Source of the DNA: Thereva unica
Taxonomy: Eukaryota > Arthropoda > Insecta > Diptera > Therevidae
Length of the DNA stretch: 64,000 bases
Direction of reading: 5' to 3'
Assembly (NCBI GenBank): GCA_949987705.1
Contig: OX465281.1
Coordinates: 82,116,543-82,180,542, forward strand
The notes beneath the pieces are model-generated. The model worked only from the letters and a program-made list of their open reading frames with translations. It was not told the origin of the DNA and ran no database searches. Each line of letters begins with the position of its first letter. The stretch's first letter is position 1. Position numbers and translations under genes: made by a program. Shown here piece by piece: positions 31,740 through 43,084 of this stretch.

Positions 31740-32205
31740 TTTTTATAGGTACCAAATTGTTCCTTTTGTGAGCTGGGCGGTGGATGCCAAATTTACAAAA
31801 TTGATTAGATTTTGGTGCATTATTTTGAGAAAAACAATTTGGAAGGTAGGAGGGCGCCATGAGTAAAGCTCTGCACATGGAGCCTAATCCCCGACATAGC
31901 AAAATCGTTCGAATCTTAAAAAATTTAAACATACTTAAAGAATCCTAAAAAACTTAAACATACTTTATTTTTTTTTTAAGTATTCACAATCAATTTTTGT
32001 AGATTTGTCCTTTTTTCATTATACATTTTGCCCACCACAAACTGTGGACACATAATTTTTTTTCCTGAAAGTCATTGCAATACACGAAGGTTTTTGCGAG
32101 TACGTCTATAAAAGAGGGAAAGGCATCAGTGTTGATCGAAAATAGTCATTGAGACAATGGGATAGTGCCAAAAGGAGTTAGGCATTATGAAGCGACTTTG
32201 GTGGA
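31740..32205. other. Gene-free spacer
   Basis: No supported gene. TATAAAAG at 32107 and ATCAGT at 32125 look promoter-like but are too closely spaced for a standard TATA/initiator pair. Confidence 0.4.
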
Positions 32206-32605
32206 ACTTAATATTTGTTGCCGGTTTCAAATTCTCGCTTTTTAACGCTCTCCCGCAGAAGGCCTACGTTAAACCGACTACGGTTTATAGCATCACGTTG
32301 AACGTTTCTGATTGCGGTTTTAAGGCGAAACGTTGCTACAACCAAATAGTGGTCGCTTCCAGTGTCTGCCCTGAAACTCCTGACATCCTCCAGAATAGTT
32401 CTCCATCTGGGGCTGACGGCCACGTGATCTATCTGATTTCTCGTTATACCATCGGTCGATACCCAGGTGCGAAAGGCAAAGCTCGTCGTCGTGTTGTCCA
32501 TCCTGTTCCGAGGCATTGTTTGCCAATTCGTAGCAATGGTGTTTTTTATGGGAGCGGGTTGCTAACACTCAGCCCGACCGACTTAACACTCTGTTTTGTG
32601 GCGCA
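32206..32605 (-). pseudogene. LINE endonuclease fragment
   Basis: The minus frame reads MPRNRMDNTTTSFAFRTWVS, TDGITRNQIDHVAVSPRWR and ADTGSDHYLVVATFRLK. QIDHV and SDH mark the end of an AP-type endonuclease of the RTE-like kind. A second frame (32520-32568) continues upstream after a shift. The overlapping plus-strand frame at 32187-32786 is only its shadow. Confidence 0.75.
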
Positions 32606-32769
32606 GAGAGCTCGCCATTCGCCCTTTCGTTGCAGCGACTTTTCTTGGGTTTTGACAGAAGTGACAAATTGGGTGCCACCACCTTCGGAGGTCTTTGTTA
32701 GCCGTTCGCCCCCCAATATTTGCTCGCAGGATTCGATATATTCTATAAGCTTTCAATTAATTGCTGTCG

Positions 32770-33907
32770 CTACATTTGGAAGATAATAGATATGAGCTGA
32801 GCATAAGCGCTGTGGTTGAGCCATAACCGTCGGGGTTATGTCTCCTTACACAAATTAATCCCGCTATAGTCCATTGAAATGGTACCTTGACATTGCAAAA
32901 ATGCAGTGAACGGTTTTATTTTTTGTTGTGTAGAGGGTCGGTGTAAGTTTAAATTTGAGTTTTCGGGATCCGCGGCTCCCTATTTGGCCGCCATCTTTGA
33001 AAAGGTATGCAAATGATTTTTCCACTACATTTCCGTAGCAGTACATCTTACAGAAAATTTGCAGGGAGATTCTTTGTTTAGGATTAAATTATTATTAAGC
33101 TATCGTAATTGTCGTACATAATTAAGAAGTTATAAGCCTTAGAATACAAAAATTAGTCACAATATTTCCTTTTAAAGGCTATAACTTTTTTACCTTCTAT
33201 TTTAACAAAAAAAAAGTATTTTATCATAACGATAATTTCCATTCATTCTCTTTTTAATTTCACTAACTATGAAGAGATTTAGAGCGTCCCAAAAGTGCCA
33301 GATTTTCTAAATTAATTTTTTTGCAATTTCACCTGTTCCTCTCCCTAGACCTAGATAGTTCTCAACAGGTAGCAAGTAATAATAATGAATGAAATACTGT
33401 ACGTTATAAGAAATGTCGATGTTTGAATAATGTTATAAAATTGTTTAGCAATATTTTGTGGTTTTTTATTATTGTCAAAGGTACGAGCTGGTTTAGAATG
33501 AAATTCTTTAAATAATAAATGTATTAGTTACTTCAATTTTCTTAAATAATTTGTGTTAGGGCTGCCCAAAAAAGTGCTTCCATTCAGTTGTGAAAAATAT
33601 CTGCAAAATACGTGTGTATTCATTTTGTGATTTTTACAACTCATTTCTACACCATCTGCGAGGTAGAGTCTGTCGATGCCTTTTTTTCAAGTGGTATCCC
33701 CAGTATGCAATCCACGATGCTGCTTTTCGATCTACTTCATTCTTGATATTTTTTAAGGAATGGGCGGCGGTTCATGATCAATTACTGGAAATTTTTCTAT
33801 AATAATTGCTTAGTTTTACAGAATATACTTATGTACATATGTGCATAGCAAAGAAAAATGTCTGGCCGGAACTTTCATACTTCGACCAAAAATTAGTCAA
33901 CTGAGCA
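32770..33907. other. Gene-free spacer
   Basis: AT-rich sequence without a supported gene or element end. Confidence 0.4.
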
Positions 33908-34296
33908 TTCGCAAGCAGTGCTGCCAGATCAGGGGAATCTCCCATAAATGTAGGGGCATTTTAGCTCGTAAGGGGAGTTTCAGGGGAGAAAACCAGTCAG
34001 GAGAGTGGGAATGCAATTTTTAGGAATATTCTTGATTTAATCGAGTCAACTTAGAAAATAATAATATGTAGTCCCAGAATAGTTGAAAACATGTAATCAA
34101 CAGAAAATGGTTTAGTAAATTCCCATTTCGTAAGAACGTATTTTATGTCAGTCAAATGTATCGACCATGGATATGATATCAATGAATTTAGTAATAATTG
34201 CGATTCGAATATTTTGTTTCCGTCAAAGAACGGTGCAGAGATTTTTGATCAAACTAAAGGAAGAAAATCCAAAAACGGTACCTAGCGTTCAGCATT

Positions 34297-34719
34297 TCAT
34301 TTCCACAGCTTCAGTGCATATAACATCCGACATGAAATATTTGGATTCGGAATAAAAAAGACATCCTTGAAATAAAAAATGTACGATCTGTAGACGTGTT
34401 CTTGGTGAAGGTTCTTGAAGCAATAGATGCTCGGGATGAGCCTAGATAAAGGCGTATTTGCAAACTTGCAATCGCTTTGTTGTCGTTGCCATTTCAAAAT
34501 GCCTAAGTTGAGGGAGCATTTTCCATTGCAAACGTAGTTAAAGATAAGCTGTGCAATAGAATGCCAATAATGACTGGATGCAATCATGCGAATACGGTTG
34601 GCCTTATCCCGAAAAACGTCTAACTTTGAGCCATCGACAATTATGACGAATCTGTTTTTTCGGAAAATGTTTTCAAAAATCATTTTGTTGTGGAAATCCT
34701 CGGCGAGTTTTATGAACAT
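34297..34719 (-). CDS. Unrecognised 140-codon frame inside the hAT-type element
   Basis: The frame contains KLAEDFHNKMIFENIFRKN, FVIIVDGSKLDVFRDKANRI, IAQLIFNYVCNGKCSLNLG and CFKNLHQEHVYRSYIFYF. It is not low-complexity, and hydrophobic and charged residues alternate as in a folded protein. It may be a decayed piece of cargo or transposase. I cannot assign a function and a chance frame is possible. Confidence 0.25.
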   Translation of the reverse strand: MFIKLAEDFHNKMIFENIFRKNRFVIIVDGSKLDVFRDKANRIRMIASSHYWHSIAQLIFNYVCNGKCSLNLGILKWQRQQSDCKFANTPLSRLIPSIYCFKNLHQEHVYRSYIFYFKDVFFIPNPNISCRMLYALKLWK

Positions 34720-35129
34720 AACCTCCTGAAACTGGTCACTAGATTTAACGTTTGAACGTCATGACTGCAGAAAAAATCAGCAAATTGCATCCATTGAGAC
34801 AGCTCTTTTGTATGCTCTCAATTGCCCTGCTCTGTGATTTTTGAGCCTACTCTGGGTTGAGAATTTCAACTTTTTCCACCAAATTCTCCACCAAATTCGT
34901 AGGAAAACTCCTCTTCTTCTTTCTCTTTTGACAGCTGTCAAATAGAACACAGGAAAAAATTGGAAATTTGATTTATGAATGTTTTATTCGGAAAATACTA
35001 GGCAATAAACATTTTGATACACTTCAATTGTTTTTATTGGTATATGTTTCTTCTTTTAAAATTAACATTCGTACGGAATTTGGAGCAAAGTTGAGCAGAA
35101 AAGTGTTCTCTGAGAGTTTGAGTGTTTAT

Positions 35130-35219
35130 ATTGGATTTGTCTGGCCTAGCCGCGTGTAGCTGCTCATGTAGCGAAAGCGCGTACCCTCTTTAATAGGCTT
35201 CCAGTGGACGACCAGCCTA
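35130..35219. repeat. Partial copy of the 131-bp palindromic MITE
   Basis: Ends CTTCCAGTGGACGACCAGCC followed by TAATGCA, matching the right end of 23286-23416, where the flank is TTATGCA. The left arm is too diverged to recognise. Confidence 0.6.
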
Positions 35220-36089
35220 ATGCATGGATGTTATAATTGAAAAATGTTTAATAAAGAACCCTAGTCGAAATTCGATTCGTCAATCGATAGCTGATTCAAT
35301 TGTAAATAGTGATTGTAGATGGTAACGGAGACAAATACAACAAAAAATGCCGCCATTGTGACTAAAAAACGTCTGTCTTTTTGATGAAATTGAATGGAAT
35401 TTTGCCCAAATTGACCTCTGACATTTATTACGAACTCATAATATGGATTATGACCCAACACTACGCATATGGTTAAAGAAGAACACGTTTCAAAAATTTA
35501 GAGGAAAAGTAACGAGATTTAGCGGAATATAGGGCTATCTTTAGGGCACTCAGGAGAGAAACGCACTAATGATCTGGCAGCACTGTTCGCAAGCCACTAT
35601 CGTACTTAATTCAATATTGGAAATTGTGTGGACCAATTTAGTATTTCTTGGAAAGTTTTAGCCATTTAGTCAGAAATCGTACCTTTTCAATTTAGCCACA
35701 TTTATGTATGTATCTAGAATTCGCTCATACCCTTAATAAAATGTTAAAACAAGACTGGGCTTTATAGGGGGTTTAATTGTGCTCATTCTTCTAAAATTGC
35801 TGTTTATCTGGCAATACACCGATTTTTGAAGTTATACTTCTTTAGGCGCGTTTTGAAAAATATTATGAGAGTGAATTTTGACGAATTCGCAACGCAACGC
35901 AACTTGAGGATATGGGCGAAGGGGTGGAGGCAATGGAGGGCAAGCATTTCAACTTCCATTCTTCATGCGTACTGGGATTATCATTATTAGGCACGGTATA
36001 CAGAAAACGAAGGAAATGTAAGAGCGACACGTGTATTACCGGTGATAAGTTGGTTAGTGATCCGAGTGAATAAATTGAATGAAATTGAT

Positions 36090-36430
36090 AAGGTGACCAG
36101 TTTTGTTTACATTCATGGTGGTTTTTTCGGGTTAATTTAGATAAAAAATGTTGGATTTATGTGGTAATGAAATTAAAAGTGAATTTTAAATGGTTAAAAA
36201 TGATTACGGAATAGTTATTAAAACATAAGTGCAAGTACCACCACACAACATGAATAACAAAAATTTTGAACTTTTTCCTACACATTTTTCTGCTTTAATA
36301 TTTTTAAAAATTATTCTTCAACAAGCTTTAATCACTTTAAATTCACTTTTAACTCAATAACCACACAAATTCAACATTTTTGCCCTAAAATAACTCGACA
36401 AAACCACAGCGAATGTAAACAAAATTGGCC
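36090..36430. repeat. Imperfect 340-bp inverted repeat (hairpin)
   Basis: The left arm (about 36090-36195: GGTGACCAGTTTTGTTTACA…AATGTTGGATTTATGTGG…AAAAGTGAATTTTAAATGG) pairs with the complement of about 36330-36430 (GGTGGCCAATTTTGTTTACA…AATGTTGAATTTGTGTGG…AAAAGTGAATTTAAAGTG) at roughly 75-80% identity. It is non-coding. It is probably an old MITE. Confidence 0.65.
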
Positions 36431-36691
36431 ACCTTCACAATTAAACCATTATAACATATTGGTTCACTAAATTTTTTGAAATTGTTTTAATTCAATCACT
36501 GAAACACTAATCACTGGTAATCCAGGTGCAGAAAAAAGTGATAAAATACAATATTTTACAACTTTTTATTGAAAAAATGAACTAAAAAACTTGGCTCCAC
36601 TATGTTATTACACGAGAAATGTCCTCCATTCAAGCAAATGTAGGATCGGCACCGGCTGCTTCCAGGTCTGTAGCTAAGATTGAATTGCTGG

Positions 36692-36873
36692 AGGCCCTAT
36701 CAGAACCTCAAATATTGCAAATTTAAGACATGATATGAACATGCAGCAAGCTGCTTTGCTTGTCATTTTACCAGCCTGAGCCAATTGAAAAACTTTTGAT
36801 TGCAGCGTGCTGCATTTTTATCTCATGCCCTAATTTAATGCACGCTGCCAATTTTGATGTTCTGATACGGCCT
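36692..36873. mobile_element. MITE with AGGCCSTATCAGAAC ends, copy 2
   Basis: AGGCCCTATCAGAACCTCAA on the left and AGGCCGTATCAGAACATCAA as the complement of the right form inverted ends. GCAGCAAGCTGCTT and GCAGCGTGCTGCAT lie inside, as in the related element at 22818-23096. No clean target duplication was found. Confidence 0.6.
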
Positions 36874-37399
36874 GCGAACGATATAGGCCAAAGGGTAGAG
36901 GAGGGAAGCATTGCAACTCCAATCCTTTGGCTATTAAGTTTATTATTATATGGGCATATGAAAATTCGTAGCCAAAGTCCGTTCACGATGTCCATGGGTG
37001 AGGAGGTTTTTACCCAGAGGCTATGGAGGGAAATAAATTACATATCCTAGTTTTCAGCTAAAGCCGGCTCTAAACGATGCTATGAGCACTTTTCAACGTT
37101 GGACGTTTGATGGTAGAACGCATCGTGTGGCCGCTACTCGAACTACGAATGTCCAATGTCAAGCGTCCAACGATGGTGTTTGGACAGGTTCAGAGTGTTG
37201 TCGCTCAAACTTTGGAAGCGTTGATGCTGTATTTGCCGATAAATTAATGTCCTTAGTATGAAACTCTTCGTATCATATTTCAATTACCCTAACCCACTCA
37301 ATTTAATTGAGTAACAACTAAAAGAAGAAGCTGGGGAAGTGAACAGAATTTGGAAGTGACGTAATGAATCTACCCAAGGTCGATGAACCCACAGGTGAG

Positions 37400-37640
37400 T
37401 TACGAGAGCATACCGGCAAAATGAGTCTACGCAACGCCTGGAATCCTCATTGTGACAGAGGACACAGACGATGTCCTTTTGGATTGCCGGAGACTAGCCG
37501 AGCAAACTGCTGCACTGTAACCTACAGCTAAAAGCACGGCTAAGAGCAACGAACTTCTTAGACTATATTGGTACGATCGTTTGATCTACTGACTAAAGTG
37601 GAGGAGAAGGTGGAGGAGAAGCTAAATTCCTCAATCAGAA
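37400..37640 (+). pseudogene. Possible R1-like LINE C-terminal fragment
   Basis: A short frame gives VTEDTDDVLLDCRRLAEQTA AL and a stop, resembling the C-terminal 'E-x-x-x-H-x-L-x-x-C-P-R' region of R1-type LINE proteins. The match is weak and the flanks are unassigned. Confidence 0.3.
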
Positions 37641-39056
37641 GCTAAGGCGGAAATTAACAAAAAAGAAGTGAGTTTGGCTTAGAAGTACCAGTAGTATTAT
37701 CAGGTAAATAAATGCTGATCCAGCTTTGCGACGCATATTAAACTCATTACGTTTTGGTAGAAAATTAGCCAGTCTTAAGAGAATTTCATGAGGCATCTTA
37801 AGCCCATCTTAAGATAATTGTAATTAGGCCTAATGACCCAACTAGTTGGTGATTTTAGTTAGGATTAGAATACGGTATAACCGACAGCCTTGAGCGTGTC
37901 GGCATCATAATGCTTGCACCTTCCAACGCATGAAAATAGAAAGAATCCAATAAAATATTTGTGTAGAAATTAAAAATTTGTCTTAAAATCACGCCAAAGA
38001 AGTATAACTTCTAATGCGTGTACATAAGTACACACACCCACTGTTTTTTATTTTTAAAATTGTGCATTACAAAAAATTTAACAAATTTAAATTTTAATGT
38101 ATTTATACATACAAAATATAAATGAGACTTGCCTTCAAGCGGCCATGGTAATCTTCCAACTTACACTTAAGGTTTCATTTAAATTAAGACCTTAAAAATC
38201 TCCAGAAACTACAAAAAATAGTGAAATCCAAAAATCTATTGCCTGCACAAAACTATAAAATTTGAAAAAGGGACCATTTCAACCATTTTAAATGTCAGGC
38301 TTGTTCACAAATATCCTCGCGATTGGAAGTGCTTAAATTTATGGGCCATAAAAATTACAGAGGCATGAATCTTATTGGCATATACCAGGCCTAGAAATTT
38401 AAGAAGGAAAAAAAAAACATACACAGCCCTAAATATCTCGGGGCCCTTTCAAGGAAGCAGACGCGGCAAGACCTTTGCATTTTATATAATAAGGGAAAAG
38501 TGATAGGGACTAGTTTTTTTCTCTGTTTATCGGTGTGTCCAAATCTTAGAAGAAATGTTAGAAAAAATTTAAGGCGGAGTACATCTCCTCAAAGATAGTA
38601 AATCTTTCTTTATGACCTTTAAGGGAAGTTTTTAAAAGATCTCTGTGCATGTGTAGACTCCACCTTTCCCTTGACGGTTTTATTATACAATTTCAACAAT
38701 GGTTGCCGGTTTTAGGCAAACGTTAATTTCTAGACAGTGCAATCGCATTTTATTTATAAATTAAAGGGGGGTTGATAATATTGATAAACAAATCTATTAA
38801 AAGTTGTCCTGCAATTTTCTTTGAAGTTGATCCTGCATATTTTCAAGAGTTTTGTTTTTTCACATGTACCTTCTTTAATTACTACTTTTAATAGCAACTC
38901 TTACATGATCGTTTAAACAAACTTCAATTCTTCTTTCTTCTTTGTAATTTGCCCTCCAGTAGTATTCTTTTTTCGTAATTGAAATTCTGTTGCCTAACTT
39001 AGAACTCCTGCATGTTAATTTATTACGTCTTTATTCTGTGCGATATTATGTGGAGT
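37641..39056. other. Gene-free stretch
   Basis: AT-rich sequence without a supported gene, RNA or element end. Confidence 0.4.
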
Positions 39057-39427
39057 GTCGCAACTATCCAATCCCGCATCAAAATCTTAATCCGGCAACG
39101 CGGATTAAGGGGCTGCAAAAAATTGAAAGTATTTGTTCTAAATACTTAAGTTCACGACTTCATGAAATAAGAGCGTACAGTCACACTAGGTATTCAAGCC
39201 AATTCTGAACTACGCTGGAATTGATTCCGCTGAAATTTTCTCACATAGTAGCATAAAATTTAATTTCGAAATTACTCTCAATTAGGGGTCGCTCATTAAT
39301 TACGTGAGGCGTGTAGGGGAGAGGGGGTCGAGATTCGGGAGATTTCGAGAGGGGGGTCTCGGCAAATATCACGGAATTCTCTCGCAGACGACTCCCGTCA
39401 TCGCCTTCGCGCCAATATATTTATGCT

Positions 39428-39658
39428 TTAAGGCGGTTCCAGACTCACGGAGTGAACACCCACGAACAAGCGCGAATGGGAGTGTGGATAGTTTTCGCGC
39501 CTTGCTTTCAGGTCTGACTAAATACAGCGTGCATTTGTGCCACAAGCTGACCCACCCAGTTGACAGGCAGGGAGGTGTGGGATGATACTTGGGTTCAAGG
39601 CGAAAAATTTCTGGTGACGGCCTGCTGTCGACCTGAGTGTGAAAGGGAGCCTTAAGAT
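39428..39658. mobile_element. Possible MITE nested in hAT copy 2
   Basis: Inverted edges TTAAGGCGGTTCCAGACTCA and the complement TTAAGGCTCCCTTTCACACT agree in part. There are CG-rich sub-terminal words (GCGCGAATGG, TTTTCGCGCC). The match is imperfect and no clean duplication was found. Confidence 0.35.
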
Positions 39659-39780
39659 AAATGCTACACAAAATTTTATGTGGACGCCAGAAAGTATCAT
39701 AGTAGCCCCCTCGGCGAACGCTAAGGCAATTCTTGTTGAGTATGAATGCTCACGTTTTGGTAGTTGTGTCTCCATTACAA

Positions 39781-40525
39781 GCGGTAAAGTGAGAGGAATA
39801 GAGGATCGATGGTTCTACAGCCCAATTCGAGCCTTGGCCTCCATCGGCTTCTTCCTCCAGACGTCTTTCTGCTCCGCAGCTTGTCTCCAGTTTCTTGTAT
39901 TGCGCAGTTTTGCTGCATCGGCCTTAACATTGTCCTCCCACCTTGACCGTGGTTTGCCAACTTATCTTTTGCCATCTGGTAGTACATACAGGGCTTGTTT
40001 TGGTATCCTTGAGTCATCCATTCTTTGGACATGACCGGCCCACCGTAAACGCAGTAGCTTGGCATGGGTCGAAAATTTGTATAAGTCGTACAATGCGTGA
40101 TTGTAGCGTATTCTCCATGCATTATCTTCATTGATTGGACTGTATACCCTTCGGAGAATCTTCCTCGCAAATATACCCATCTTGTTCGTGGATGTCTGGG
40201 AGATACTCCATGCCTCACATCCATACGTAGCTACTGTATGTATGATGGTTTTGTAGATTCTTATTTTGGTTTTTCTGTGGATGTCTCTGGATGTCATTAC
40301 TGGCAGTAGTGAGAAGTATGTTCTGTTTGCAGCGTTTATTCTTCGTTGTACGTCCATCTTTTCATCGTCGCCTTCGCTGACTGTGGACCCCAGGCAGTTA
40401 AATTCGTTATTATATTCCCCACAGACGATCGTGATTTCTTCTTCTTCTTTCCATCCTTGACTGAATTAGAATCTTAGTCTTGTCGGCGTTTATTTGCAGC
40501 CCTGTATCTTTGCCTCCTTCTTCCG
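39781..40525 (-). pseudogene. RTE-like LINE 3' fragment
   Basis: The minus strand gives GLQINADKTK at its start, MDVQRRINAANRTYFSLLPV, IRIYKTIIHTVATYGCEAWS, FARKILRRVYSPINEDNAWR and LLRLRWAGHVQRMDDSRIPK. After a frameshift it ends in KTSGGRSRWRPRLELGCR. The final GCCAAGGCTCGAATTGGGCT matches the end of the LINE at 27041-29458 (GCCAAGGCTCGATTTGGGCT), so both belong to the same or sister lineages. It is nested in hAT copy 2. Confidence 0.8.
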
Positions 40526-40699
40526 TGAATAACGAAAATTTACTCAACCCGTATTTATATAGGCGCTTAGTCTGAGTTAACCCAAGGTAAACTCTGCATG
40601 GAAACTCAGGAATTAACCACTTTCTGATACACGCACATAAATATACTCAGACGATTTTGTGTTATTTTTTTTATATGATAGTCTAAGCTTAGGTGTCAT

Positions 40700-40975
40700 C
40701 CTTTGTAGTTCGTCATGTCGTGCACGTCATGGTGCAATGTCTAGTAGTAAGCTTCGCTCGAAGAATAGAGAGAAAGATAGGATAGATTAAGGGGAGTCGG
40801 GTGGGTGTTGGAGGAGATGGTGGTGAACCTTGCGCTTGAACTGTTGGGTGTTGTATGAGTTCGGGAATATTGACTGAGGTAAGTTGTTCCACAGTCGCGT
40901 TGTTCTTGTTATAAACGAATTTCTAAATCGGAGTGTGCGCGAAGATTGCAGTATTGCTTAGTAGGCAAATATCTT
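40700..40975 (-). pseudogene. LINE 3' fragment of the Jockey/CR1/L2-like group
   Basis: The minus strand reads TLRFRNSFITRTTRLWNNLP, then QSIFPNSYN, closely like the end of the frame at 23830-25890 (RSSFMNRTTRLWNNLP). Here the glutamine codon is intact, where that copy has a stop. Only the last about 90 codons and 3' untranslated region are present. Confidence 0.7.
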
Positions 40976-41639
40976 CCAATTAAATTTATGAATTTTGACC
41001 CTCCGCTCACGAGTCTACTGATTTGCAAACCCAATTTCAAACTTGTTTCACAATAAACATAAGCACAAGCAGTTTGCAATCAAAAAGAAATTTTTGTCCA
41101 TATGAGCACAACTGATTTTTGATCAATCGGTCGGTGTTAGTTTTTAGTTAAGAGGTTTTTGAAAAATGGCAAATACTTCAGAACTGCAATCACGCAACTG
41201 AAATCGCTCCCGACCGGCAAGAACAGTTGCACCCGAGCAGTTCAAAATAGTTTCAAATCGGTTTCGTTTCTGTCGACCCGTTTATGCATTCTCACTTCCG
41301 TACACGGGCCAGATAATGAAACAGTTGCATGTGCAACTGGAATTGCAAAACAGTCAACTCGTGTTCGCAGGGCCTAAATCTATTTTTATTAATGCTTTGC
41401 AATATTGTTAGTATTTCTCTATTATGTCCCGGTTCTTATAATAGGTGATTCTACTGCCCAAGTCCCGCGAATCCCGCGGACCCCGCATATCTAGTCCCGC
41501 ATTTGCGGGATCCTGCGTTCGCGGTATTGGATTCCCTAGTCGCAACGTATTAAACGACCCGAATTTATTCAAATAGAAATTAAATTGTAGAAGCTAATTG
41601 GAGAATTCCCCGTTTATATCTATACTCGTATAAACAAAA

Positions 41640-41800
41640 TTTGAGTGTCTGTCTGTGATTTCAAAATAATTGCGATTATCTAAGCTTATATGGTTATTTA
41701 CATGATTTTTAAATGCTTTTTATTATTTTTAAAATATTTGTATGGCTGTGTGTCTGTTCGTCCGGGCTAATCAGATTCCGATGGGACTCTCATGGAAAGA
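41640..41800. repeat. Dispersed repeat 'W', copy 2
   Basis: GTCTGTCTGTGATTTC…TTATATGGTTATTTACATG…CCGGGCTAATCAGATTCCGA matches 19415-19640. Confidence 0.55.
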
Positions 41801-42605
41801 TCCAATTTTTACTCTCATCCAACTATCGCATTAGACCAAAAAATCGAGCCGATAAATTGGAAAACGAATAAGAACTTTTTTCTATCATTGCAATTGTAAA
41901 CCTCAAAGAGCTCCATCTTAGTATCTGAGTAGTTCTGTTTTTTGCCTATAGTGCCTATATTTTGATAGGTTCTCAGGTATATATACTCTTTCCGACTATC
42001 GGATCAGCTATCGGTCACATAGTGAGATCAGGGGCTTGAAAGGCAGACTTAGATATTTATTATTGTCTTTGCAAATATCGTACTATTTCTCTTGAAAATT
42101 TCATTCTTTCAGAATGGTCTCAACTTTTTAACGGTTGCCGTTCGGATTATTTTTTATTGATTTTAATAGGTAGGTTGCCTATCTGGCCGGAAACGGTCAA
42201 TGGGATTTTTTTCATTCGATCCAAACAAATATTTTATTGACAGAGACGAACGAGCAGCAACTCAATACTGAATGACTTTTATTGAATTTTATAGAAACGA
42301 TGAACCAAAGCTAAAAAATGAACAGCAAAGTCATACGGGTAGTGTATATTTTGTAGATTTTTTCTATTAATCTCATATTAGCCAAAATACACTGCGAAAT
42401 GGAGGAAAAACATCTCATTCTATGTTTAAGACACCGATCGAAGCAGATTGTGTGCAACAGATCTAAAACAGCCACAAAGCTAAAGTTTTGAAAGACTGCT
42501 TGTTCGTTAGCTGGGATTAATGTACATACTATTGTAAAAAAAGGATCTATTGAAGTCTCGTTAACAGAACAATGCAAGATTTAAGAAGTCCTAACCAATT
42601 ATTTT
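41801..42605. other. Gene-free spacer
   Basis: No supported gene. The 88-codon minus frame at 42311-42577 has no recognisable motif. Confidence 0.4.
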
Positions 42606-42624
42606 ATTCGCAGGAGTAAAAATG

Positions 42625-42855
42625 AAACTCGCCCGCAGCTAGCAGATACGCATTAGCCCGCAATGCGCTCGCAGCTAGCAAGCACGCAACATAAAACTCG
42701 CCCGCAGCGAGCATGCAGCTGGCACGCCCGAACAGTGTCAATCACGAGTAAAATGAAGCTCGCCCGCAGCTAGCGTGCAGCAGCTAGCATGCACGGCTAA
42801 GTAAAAGTTAGACTCGCCCGCAGCTTGCATGCAGCTGGCACGCACGCACATTGTG
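42625..42855. repeat. Degenerate GC-rich repeat cluster (CTCGCCCGCAGCTAGC)
   Basis: The word CTCGCCCGCAGCTAGC or a close variant recurs five times (near 42629, 42699, 42759, 42814 and a CTCGCAGCTAGC near 42669), often followed by ATGCAGCTGGCACGC. Spacing is irregular (about 40-70 bp). AGCT palindromes dominate. It is a GC-rich island in AT-rich DNA. Confidence 0.7.
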
Positions 42856-43084
42856 AAAGTGTAAAATCAAATTTAAAAAGCAAAAATTTTTTTGAAAAAC
42901 GCATCCTACAGATAGATAAGATCTATCCCAAAACGAGAGATAAGAATTTTACGTAATAGTCGTCATCAAATCGAACTTTTTCATTAAATTTTTATCCAAA
43001 CCCAAATAGGAGTTTTCGCATATTTAATCTGAGAATCTTACACTCTTTTCTCAAAAATATGTATTTTGAAACGTTTTTATTATT

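Larger units (their letters stand above)
33916..35585. mobile_element. hAT-type transposon with CAGTGCTGCCAGATCA ends
   Basis: The inverted ends are CAGTGCTGCCAGATCA (33916-33931 and the complement ending at 35585). TTCGCAAG is duplicated exactly outside (33908-33915 and 35586-35593), an 8-bp hAT-type duplication. CAGTG-type ends are common in hAT elements. The interior has a 140-codon minus frame (34297-34719: MFIKLAEDFHNKMIFENIFR…VIIVDGSKLDVFRDKANRIR) with no domain that I recognise; no dimerisation or DDE motif was seen. A partial palindromic MITE lies at its right (35130-35219). Confidence 0.8.
39065..41538. mobile_element. hAT-type element, copy 2, enlarged by nested insertions
   Basis: GTCGCAAC is duplicated exactly at 39057-39064 and 41539-41546, an 8-bp target duplication. 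The left end TATCCAATCCCGCATCAAAA is copy 1's right end with a small deletion in the inverted repeat. The right end GCGGTATTGGATTCCCTA is copy 1's left end. So the element is in opposite orientation to 558-1625. The segment at 41175-41380 matches 660-905 in complement. The middle (about 39400-40980) is occupied by foreign DNA: a possible MITE and two LINE fragments. A piece at 39190-39255 matches copy 1 (1360-1430) in the opposite relative orientation, so an internal inversion has happened in one copy. Confidence 0.8.

Noticed and set aside
32107..32130. TATA box plus initiator promoter
   Set aside because: The TATAAAAG and ATCAGT words are about 21 bp apart, too close for the usual 30 bp or so, and no gene follows.
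32187..32786. A 199-codon plus-strand frame as a host gene
   Set aside because: It overlaps a minus-strand LINE endonuclease fragment with the QIDHV and SDH motifs, so the plus frame is its shadow.
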